Assembly: GCA_003558195.1 (NCBI GenBank)
Contig: PWMM01000212.1
Span: 1 to 13,396 of the forward strand
Length of the DNA stretch: 13,396 bases
Source: Syntrophomonadaceae bacterium
Lineage (GTDB): Bacteria; Bacillota; Dethiobacteria; DTU022
Direction of reading: 5' to 3'
A program made the translations under genes and the position numbers. The notes beneath the pieces are model-generated. The model did not search any database and was not told the DNA's origin. It saw nothing but the letters and a program-made list of their open reading frames with translations. Of the stretch, positions 1-5,640 are shown piece by piece (positions within the stretch are counted from its first letter, which is position 1; each line of letters starts with the position of its first letter).

Positions 1-2
1 AC

Positions 3-1538
3 TTTAAAGAAACAGGGAAAACCCTTAAACTTGATGGAATGAGCCTGTCCCTTGAAGATGTTGGACGGGTGGCCAGGCATTATGTTCCTGTCAGTATAGA
101 TCCTGAAGCCTTAATCCGTATCAAAAAGTCAAGGGCCATGCTAGAGGATTTAATTAATCAAGGAGCAGTGGTTTACGGGATTACAACCGGTTTTGGTCGT
201 TTTAGCGATGTTAGTATTTCCAGGGACGATGCCATTCAGCTACAAAGAAATCTCATTGCCAGCCATGCTGCAGCAGTGGGAGATCCCCTGCCTGAAGAAG
301 TAGTCAGGGCGGTTCTTCTGCTCAGGATTAATGCCCTGGCCAGGGGATGTTCCGGCGTTCGCCCGGCCCTGGTTGAACACCTGGTTGAAATCCTGAACCG
401 GGGGGTGACCCCTGTTATCCCTGAGCAGGGTTCGCTGGGAGCGAGTGGTGACCTGGCACCGTTATCCCACCTGGCCCTGGTAGTGTCCGGTGAAGGAAAA
501 GCTTATTATCAGGATGAGTTGATGAGCGGTGCTGAAGCCCTGGCAGCGGCCGGATTAGAGCCCTTAACCTTGCTTGAAAAAGAAGGGCTTGCTTTAATCA
601 ACGGGACTCAGATCATGACTGCTATTGGTACCCTGGCATTCCTGGATGCAGATAATTTAAGTAAGACGGCCCTGGTTACTTCAGCCTTAAGTCTTGAGGC
701 CCAGCAGGCCGTACCTGATGCCTTTGACGACTTGATTGCATCCGTTCGGAATTATAGTGGCCATTATTTTACTGCCGAAAAAATCCGTATGCTCATTGAA
801 GGCAGTAGCTTGATCGGTAGCGATCAGCGTAAAGTCCAGGATGCATACAGCCTGCGCTGTATCCCCCAGGTGCATGGAGCCACCGTGAACGCGCTCGAAT
901 ATGTGCGGGGAATTCTAGAGGTGGAAATAAATTCGGTTAATGATAATCCCCTGCTTTTCCCCGAGGAAAACAGGGTGCTTTCTGGAGGCAATTTCCACGG
1001 TCAACCGGTGGCCCAGGCCATGGATTTTTTAGCTATAGCGGTTGCCGAGCTGGGCAGTATTGCTGAAAGAAGGATAGAAAGACTGGTTAATCCTTCGCTC
1101 AGTGGTTTGCCACCCTTTTTAATCGAGGCCGGTGGCTTGAATTCCGGTTTGATGATTGTCCAGTATACTGCTGCTTCGCTGGTCAGTGAAAACAAAGGAT
1201 TATGCCATCCAGCCAGTGTTGATTCTATTCCCTCTTCCGCCAACCAGGAAGATCATGTCAGCATGGGTACCACTGCTGCCCGTAAAGCAAGGAAGGTTAT
1301 AAACAACCTGGGGCAGGTCCTGGGTTTAGAATTGCTGGTTGCCTGCCAGGCTATTGATTTTCAGGGCCCGGCATATCTTGGCAAGGGTACTCTCTTAGCC
1401 TATAACCGGCTGCGAGAAGAGGTGGCTTTCCTGGAAAAAGATCAAATCCTTTACCCCTTGATTGAAAGGGCAGTAGAAATTGTAAAAAATGGCCGCCTGG
1501 TGGAAGCTGTTGAGGCAGAAATCAATTTGAGTAAATAA
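3..1538 (+). CDS. hutH: Histidine ammonia-lyase HutH (5'-partial)
   Basis: Cytoplasmic enzyme that removes ammonia from L-histidine to give trans-urocanate, the first step of histidine degradation. Numbering from the first ATG (position 39), the MIO-forming Ala-Ser-Gly triad is at residues 135-137 within GSLGASGDLAPLSHL. Other active-site positions of the family are present: Tyr46 (YGITTGFG), His76 (SHAAAVG), Asn188 (LINGTQ), Arg273 (YSLRCIPQVHG), Phe319 (GGNFHGQP) and Glu404 (NQEDHVSMG). The ATG at 39 is probably not the start. The frame is open to base 3 and encodes TLKLDG just before MSLSLEDV, which matches the usual HutH N-terminus, and the MIO triad lies about 7 residues earlier than in Pseudomonas HutH. 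No ATG, GTG or TTG occurs between 3 and 38, so the true start lies left of the window. Ergothionase is a related lyase, but the intact HutH signature and the following hutP favour histidine. Confidence 0.95.
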   Translation, partial: FKETGKTLKLDGMSLSLEDVGRVARHYVPVSIDPEALIRIKKSRAMLEDLINQGAVVYGITTGFGRFSDVSISRDDAIQLQRNLIASHAAAVGDPLPEEVVRAVLLLRINALARGCSGVRPALVEHLVEILNRGVTPVIPEQGSLGASGDLAPLSHLALVVSGEGKAYYQDELMSGAEALAAAGLEPLTLLEKEGLALINGTQIMTAIGTLAFLDADNLSKTALVTSALSLEAQQAVPDAFDDLIASVRNYSGHYFTAEKIRMLIEGSSLIGSDQRKVQDAYSLRCIPQVHGATVNALEYVRGILEVEINSVNDNPLLFPEENRVLSGGNFHGQPVAQAMDFLAIAVAELGSIAERRIERLVNPSLSGLPPFLIEAGGLNSGLMIVQYTAASLVSENKGLCHPASVDSIPSSANQEDHVSMGTTAARKARKVINNLGQVLGLELLVACQAIDFQGPAYLGKGTLLAYNRLREEVAFLEKDQILYPLIERAVEIVKNGRLVEAVEAEINLSK

Positions 1539-1555
1539 ACGAAAAGCATTATAAT
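1527..1555 (+). promoter_or_regulatory. Candidate sigma-A promoter for hutP
   Basis: TTGAGT (1527-1532) and a perfect TATAAT (1550-1555) are separated by 17 bases. The -35 box overlaps the last codons of hutH. Transcription would begin near 1562 and give a leader of about 175 bases ahead of hutP. This suggests that hutP can be transcribed independently of hutH. It is seen by inspection only. Confidence 0.45.
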
Positions 1556-1562
1556 ATAAGCT

Positions 1563-1738
1563 GGTGTTAACTAAGGTTAAAGTATTTAATACTGTTAAAC
1601 CTGCTGGCTGGCTTTACGCTCGGGGAATTCTAACCGCCAGATGGCACTGCCTAATCCTTAACCTTTTACTGTGGCAACAGGCAGTTGCGGCTGGTTTAAC
1701 CAGAGTGAGTTCTAATAATAAAAAGGCGGCATCAATAT
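1563..1738 (+). promoter_or_regulatory. Structured hutP leader with two 13-base palindromes
   Basis: This gap between hutH and hutP holds two perfect 13-base inverted repeats, each with a single central T: AGTATTTAATACT (1581-1593) and CTGGTTTAACCAG (1691-1703). A third small hairpin, GCAAC-AGGCA-GTTGC (1674-1688), sits immediately before the second palindrome, and CTGGC (1608-1612) can pair with GCCAG (1636-1640). No U-run follows any of them, so none is a classic terminator. They could be operators or RNA structures. A 74-codon frame crossing this region (1564-1788) runs into hutP, has no recognisable features and is not called as a gene. Confidence 0.35.
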
Positions 1739-2176
1739 ATGGAAGCAATAGGGAAAAATGCAATAATGTACGCCCTGGCCGACGGTGAGCTGGAAAGGCA
1801 GTTCAAAACGACAGCAGAAAGCAATGGTTTTAAAATGATCAAAGGCAAGGTGGGTTCAATGAACACGGAAAAGATTTTTGCTGCCGTAGAAACTGCTGCC
1901 CAGCGAGAAGGGTTGATCCGTGAAGATTATTATCGTGATAAACATGCCCTCTACCATGCCACGCTTGATGCATTTATCGGCATCTGCCGCGGGCAACTTG
2001 GTCTTGGTAATATGTTGCGAACAGTTGGCCTGATTTTTACAGTGGCTCGTGGTCCCCGGAGCATCGAACATCGTGAAGATGGTGAATGGCTTGCTGTTGT
2101 CTTATATGGAACTATCGGAGCCCCGGTTAAAGGCTACGAGCATGAAACTATAGGCCTGGGTTTGAATCACCTGTAA
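1739..2176 (+). CDS. hutP: Hut operon regulatory protein HutP
   Basis: RNA-binding antiterminator. In Bacillus subtilis, HutP with L-histidine and a divalent metal binds NAG-triplet RNA and prevents termination ahead of the hut structural genes. The 145-residue product matches the family length (about 148) and keeps its main blocks: KVGSM (37-41), HALYHAT (69-75), RTVGL (94-98), LYGTIGAP (122-129) and HETIGLGLNH (135-144). His69, His73 and His135 correspond to the metal-binding histidines 73, 77 and 138 of the Bacillus protein. The ATG at 1739 gives an N-terminus of normal size; an AAAAAGGCGG stretch upstream may be a weak ribosome binding site. Gene order is hutH then hutP, the reverse of Bacillus. 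No three-triplet HutP site with 4-base spacers was found in the leader, so its RNA target may lie elsewhere. Confidence 0.95.
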   Translation: MEAIGKNAIMYALADGELERQFKTTAESNGFKMIKGKVGSMNTEKIFAAVETAAQREGLIREDYYRDKHALYHATLDAFIGICRGQLGLGNMLRTVGLIFTVARGPRSIEHREDGEWLAVVLYGTIGAPVKGYEHETIGLGLNHL

Positions 2177-2229
2177 AGCGAAAAGTTTGCTTAAGCTGCA
2201 TCAATTTTAACGTCCTGCAGTTATTACTC

Positions 2230-2251
2230 GGCCGGATTTGTTACGCCGGCC
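2230..2251 (+). other. Strong GC hairpin downstream of hutP
   Basis: GGCCGG (2230-2235) and CCGGCC (2246-2251) are perfect complements around a 10-base loop. The hairpin lies 54 bases after the hutP stop, where a terminator would be expected, but no T-run follows. It could stabilise a 3' end or form part of the repeat element that starts 7 bases later. Confidence 0.4.
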
Positions 2252-2257
2252 AGGCAG

Positions 2258-2283
2258 TTAGGCCCTTAATTCTGAAATCCTGC
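2258..2283 (+). repeat. Dispersed repeat, copy A
   Basis: A 26-base segment with the core CTTAATTCTGAAATCCTGC. It matches copy C (13294-13319) at 23 of 26 bases and copy B (13162-13187) at 21 of 26, in the same orientation. It directly follows the GC hairpin after hutP. Confidence 0.6.
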
Positions 2284-2584
2284 CCAACCCAGGCGGATAT
2301 TTATTATTAGATCGCTTAAAGGCTGATTCGCAAAGGGTTTATAAAGAGCCGCTTTGAAATCCTGCTTTTATGGCTCCGGTTTGTCCGGGTTAGATCTTAC
2401 AGGTTGCAGGTTTACCGTTACAAACAACCAGGATCATGATCGATCCGCCCCATAAAAATTGAAAACATATGGAGGACCGAACTGCCTGCAGGAATAAGGC
2501 AAGCCGTGCTTGAAATAGAAAATGGTAGTGAATTTAAGTTTATAAAGCAAAAACTATAGTTAGAAGCGGATTTAAAACCTGGAG

Positions 2585-4027
2585 GTGTTTAAAATAGCAA
2601 AATATCGGTCTAATTACAGTGAGCAGCTATCTCCTCAGTTAACCTGGTTCAGCACCGGGCAGTTGGAGGAAATTCACAGCGCCACCATTGATGTGCTGGA
2701 AAGAGTGGGCGTGCGGGTTGATCATGAAGAATCGTTGAAGCTTTTAAAGGATGCCGGCTGCCTGGTACATAATCGTGTAGCCAGGATCCCCGGTTGGTTG
2801 ATAGATGAAGCGATTAGAATAGCCCCCTCTAAAATTAATATCTATGACCGTGATGGTAAACCGGCCATGAACCTTGAAAGCAACCACACCTATTATGGGA
2901 CCGGATCAGATTTGCCCTTCCATATTGATTTAGAAAGTGGAAAAAGACGGGGTTCGGTCAAGCAGGATATTGTCAACACGGCCAAACTGATTGACCATCT
3001 GGGCAATTATGATTTTGTGATGAGTAATGCCATACCCGGTGATGAAGAAGCAACCCGGGGTGATATGCACCAGTTTGCAGCCCTGGTTTTAAACAGTTCA
3101 AAACCCATTGTTTTTACTTCTTTCAATCAAGAAAACTTAAAATCTATTTTTGACATGGCTGCTGCGGTGAACGGTTCGTATGAAAAGCTGCGCAGCCATC
3201 CTTATATTATCCTGTATGACGAGCCCATTTCGCCTTTAATACATACCCATGAGGGGATGTCTAAGCTGTTTGCCTGTATTGATTACGGCATTCCGGTTAT
3301 TTATACCCCCGGAGTTGTAGCCGGGGGAACCTGCCCGGTAACCAAGGCCGGGACTATAGTTCAGATGAATGCAGAAAGCCTCTCCGGTTTGCTTATCGCC
3401 CAGTTAAAAAAGAAGGGGGCCCCGGTAATTATCGGAGGAGGTGCTACCCCCATGGAGATGAAGACCACGGCAACCCTTTATGGTTCTCCGGATGCAGCCA
3501 TGAACTACTGTGCTATGTCGGAACTGGCCCGCTTTTACAAGCTGCCTAATTTTACTGAAGCCGGTTGTTCCAATGCGCCTGTCCCCGATGCCCAGGCCGG
3601 TATGGAAGCAGCAATGGGCCTGCTTTTAAATCAACTCTGTGGAGCCAACCTGGTTCATGATGTGGGGTACTTAGATAGCGGTAAAACCGGTTCCCTGCCT
3701 TTTTTAGTCATGTGTGAAGACTTTATCAGTGCTGCCCGGTATATCGGGGCCGGGACTAAAGTTAATTCTACTACGATTGGAACCGATACTATTGTTGAAA
3801 CCGGCCCGGGCGGCCATTACCTGGCTACAGAACATACCATGAAGCATTTTCGAAATGAAATATGGTCACCAACCGTTTTCAACCGGATGATGTGGGAGAC
3901 CTGGGAAAAGCTGGGCAACAAGGATTGTTTCGACCTAGCACGTGAAAAAGCAATTGCTATTCTTGACGGTGATCACGCCAGGCCTTTACCGGATCAGGTT
4001 ATTGAGAAGATAAATAGCTATCTTTGA
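2585..4027 (+). CDS. MttB-family methyltransferase, paralogue 1 (non-pyrrolysine)
   Basis: Member of the trimethylamine methyltransferase MttB family (COG5598), cytoplasmic TIM-barrel enzymes that transfer a methyl group from a quaternary or tertiary amine to a cobalamin-binding corrinoid protein. The 480 residues match the usual length. Conserved segments include EIHSATIDVLERVGV (29-43), YYGTGSD (103-109), PVTKAGT (251-257), DAQAGME (335-341) and GPGGHYLATEHTMKHF (407-422). Pyrrolysine-type MttB has an in-frame UAG; here the aligned position is Cys328. The substrate cannot be read from sequence: known non-pyrrolysine relatives act on glycine betaine, proline betaine, carnitine or butyrobetaine. 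The start is odd. GTG at 2585 overlaps the GGAGG (2581-2585), so it has no spacing, whereas an ATA codon at 2594 sits 8 bases after it. A stop at 2573-2575 limits upstream alternatives. The UroD-fold partner follows after 59 bases, probably in the same operon. Confidence 0.9.
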   Translation: MFKIAKYRSNYSEQLSPQLTWFSTGQLEEIHSATIDVLERVGVRVDHEESLKLLKDAGCLVHNRVARIPGWLIDEAIRIAPSKINIYDRDGKPAMNLESNHTYYGTGSDLPFHIDLESGKRRGSVKQDIVNTAKLIDHLGNYDFVMSNAIPGDEEATRGDMHQFAALVLNSSKPIVFTSFNQENLKSIFDMAAAVNGSYEKLRSHPYIILYDEPISPLIHTHEGMSKLFACIDYGIPVIYTPGVVAGGTCPVTKAGTIVQMNAESLSGLLIAQLKKKGAPVIIGGGATPMEMKTTATLYGSPDAAMNYCAMSELARFYKLPNFTEAGCSNAPVPDAQAGMEAAMGLLLNQLCGANLVHDVGYLDSGKTGSLPFLVMCEDFISAARYIGAGTKVNSTTIGTDTIVETGPGGHYLATEHTMKHFRNEIWSPTVFNRMMWETWEKLGNKDCFDLAREKAIAILDGDHARPLPDQVIEKINSYL

Positions 4028-4086
4028 TCTGGGAACAAGTAAGCCGGAGTTAAAGGGGTGCGGATAGTAGATTAAAAGCAGAAAGG

Positions 4087-5220
4087 TTGATCGCTAAAGT
4101 GATATGGCAGCAGCAAGAAACCGGCAGCCTGAGCATGATGGGGTGGCCGTTAAAAAGCAGTCAACGTATTCCGGTGGCATTATATTTTGATTTCTTTGCA
4201 GCCGCCAGGCAGGGCCTTTCAGCCCGCAGCTTTATAGAAAACCCAGCCCTTAAAAGAGAGGCTGTGATTGCTACCTTCTTGGAGACAGGTGCGGATGCAT
4301 TTGTCATCGGCCGCCTGCCGAGCCCCTTTACTTACGCGGCCGGGGGATTTCCAAACCGTATTTTCCTGCCCGGTCGTGATTTGCCCGAAGATTCTGTTTG
4401 GCAGTTTGGAGAAAGTGAAGAGACTATCTCCCGTGATGATTACACCTATATTGCCGAGCGAGGATGGAAGCGCTTTTTACCAAAGCTTTTACCCCGTTTT
4501 ACAGGGTATGAGGCAGCCCGCCTGCCGGAACTTTTTGAGCAGGCCAAACTGGAAGGGGAAAAAGATCAAAAGGCCTGGCAGGAAAAAAAGGTGCCTTTAC
4601 TTTGCGGATCAGCCCTGACTGCTCCTTTTGAAGTTTTAATTGCTGGCAGGACCATGTTTGGTTTTTTCGAAGACCTGTTCGTCTGTCCCGGGTTGGTAAC
4701 CACTGCTATGCAGGCCATGGTGACTGAATTTGTGGAAAGCGCGGTTGAAAATGCCCGCTATTATAATATTCCTGCCGTAGTGATAACTGCACATCGTTCA
4801 TCCTGCAGCCTGATCTCACCCCGGCATTTTGAGCAATTTGCCCTGCCCTATTTATGGGAAATGTTGGATTCATTGGACCGGGCGGGAATGAAGATTATGC
4901 TTCATCTTGATTGTGACTGGTCTAAGAACCTGCCATACCTGGGTGATTTTCCGGAAGGAATGATCATCCACACCGACGGTTCTACCGATCTTTCTGAAAT
5001 CACCAGGCTTTACAAGGATCGTTTTATACTAATGGGCGATGTGCCAGCCTTGCTTTTAGCCAGGGGTGATGGCGCAGCAGTTAGAAAATATTGCCAGGAT
5101 TTGATTGATAAGATCAGCCCTTACAGTCCTTTCATTTTAAGCTCGGGCTGCGATGTCCCTATGGATGCGAGAATGGAAAATGTACAGGCCTTAGTTGAGG
5201 TGGCCCGCAATTACCACTAG
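4087..5220 (+). CDS. UroD-fold methyltransferase (MtaA/MtbA/MtgA-like)
   Basis: Uroporphyrinogen decarboxylase superfamily protein. With an MttB-type gene immediately upstream, its likely job is the second half of the methyl relay: moving the methyl group from the corrinoid protein to a thiol (as MtbA and MtaA do) or to tetrahydrofolate (as MtgA does in Desulfitobacterium). The 377 residues cover the family fold, from RIPVALYFDFF (27-37) to the C-terminal SSGCDVP (352-358). MtaA and MtbA hold zinc with His-X-Cys and a distal Cys. Here the segment reads LHLDCDW, giving His273, Asp275 and Cys276 (His-X-X-Cys spacing), with Cys355 as the likely distal ligand. True uroporphyrinogen decarboxylase is unlikely, since no haem genes are near. 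The start is uncertain: TTG at 4087 directly abuts an AAAGG sequence, and GTG at 4099 lies 12 bases after it. ATG at 4135 would leave a short N-terminus. Confidence 0.85.
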   Translation: MIAKVIWQQQETGSLSMMGWPLKSSQRIPVALYFDFFAAARQGLSARSFIENPALKREAVIATFLETGADAFVIGRLPSPFTYAAGGFPNRIFLPGRDLPEDSVWQFGESEETISRDDYTYIAERGWKRFLPKLLPRFTGYEAARLPELFEQAKLEGEKDQKAWQEKKVPLLCGSALTAPFEVLIAGRTMFGFFEDLFVCPGLVTTAMQAMVTEFVESAVENARYYNIPAVVITAHRSSCSLISPRHFEQFALPYLWEMLDSLDRAGMKIMLHLDCDWSKNLPYLGDFPEGMIIHTDGSTDLSEITRLYKDRFILMGDVPALLLARGDGAAVRKYCQDLIDKISPYSPFILSSGCDVPMDARMENVQALVEVARNYH

Positions 5221-5487
5221 GTTGTAAATTTTTAAACAGCCCTCGACAGAGCGGTTTTATAATAATTGGTTCGCAAAATGAACCTGCTAGCACCGGTATA
5301 AAAATTGTTTCTGGGGATTGAAATGATACTGCCTGGTTTGCAAAGGATTTTACATTAACAGATCGAAGCTACCATGCATTATTCAAGTATGCTCATAGTT
5401 AAATAACGCAGCATAAAGAAAGAATGCTAAAAAATGACGGTAAAATTAAGGCTGGATCGGGTTGGCAGGCATTAAACCGGTTGGAGG
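5221..5487. other. Intergenic region before the molybdenum hydroxylase genes
   Basis: No gene is supported here. There is an imperfect small hairpin near 5240-5254 (CTC-GACA-GAG core) followed by TTTTAT, which could be a weak terminator for the methyltransferase operon. TATAAT occurs at 5258-5263 but has no good -35 box. A stretch at 5321-5361 loosely resembles the tails of repeat copies B and C (CTGCCTGGTTTGCAAAGG, then TTAACAG). Confidence 0.3.
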
Positions 5488-5640
5488 GTGAAACCCCTGA
5501 TTGAACCTGGCAAAGGGGCAGACCTGGTTGAAAGGTTAAAACTAAACCCAATTAAACTTGAGCCTAAAGGATTAGCAGGTACAGTAAATTGCAGTCAAAC
5601 CGGGCAGCTAGATCAAGCTTTGTTTAAACATAAGGAGTGA
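5488..5640 (+). CDS. Possible 50-residue small protein, unknown function
   Basis: A GTG-started frame of 50 codons ends in TGA immediately before the large-subunit GTG at 5641. A GGAGG sequence (5483-5487) precedes it but directly abuts the GTG; CTG at 5497 would be better spaced. The predicted peptide is lysine-rich (KPLIEP near the start, NPIKLEPKGLAG in the middle, LFKHKE at the end), with no transmembrane segment or recognised family. Its position suggests translational coupling to the hydroxylase large subunit. A 50-codon frame can also arise by chance. Confidence 0.25.
   Translation: MKPLIEPGKGADLVERLKLNPIKLEPKGLAGTVNCSQTGQLDQALFKHKE

Larger units (their letters stand above)
2177..2584. 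other. 408-base intergenic region between hutP and mttB1
   Basis: No convincing gene is visible. The region holds a GC-rich hairpin (2230-2251), one copy of the dispersed 26-base repeat (2258-2283), a partial echo of its TGAAATCCTGC core (2353-2365), and a GATCATGATC palindrome (2432-2441). A frame from 2440 to the TAG at 2557-2559 is open for 39 codons and reads plausibly as protein (ending GSEFKFIKQKL) but has no normal start or recognised family. It may be a gene remnant or chance. Confidence 0.4.

Noticed and set aside
3..1538. The lyase being ergothionase (ergothioneine trimethylammonia-lyase) rather than HutH, which would feed trimethylamine to the MttB proteins
   Set aside because: An attractive link, but all the usual HutH active-site residues and the HPASVDSIP-NQEDHVSMG block are intact and hutP follows. 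I see nothing specific to ergothionase.
1564..1788. 74-codon + strand frame between hutH and hutP
   Set aside because: Starts without a ribosome binding site, runs through palindromes and overlaps the hutP start in another frame.
1539..2584. HutP-type NAG triplet sites in the leader and in the gap before mttB1
   Set aside because: Pairs with the right 7-base period occur (1573 and 1580; 2557 and 2564), and NAG triplets are frequent at 2516-2566, but no three triplets separated by 4-base spacers were found.
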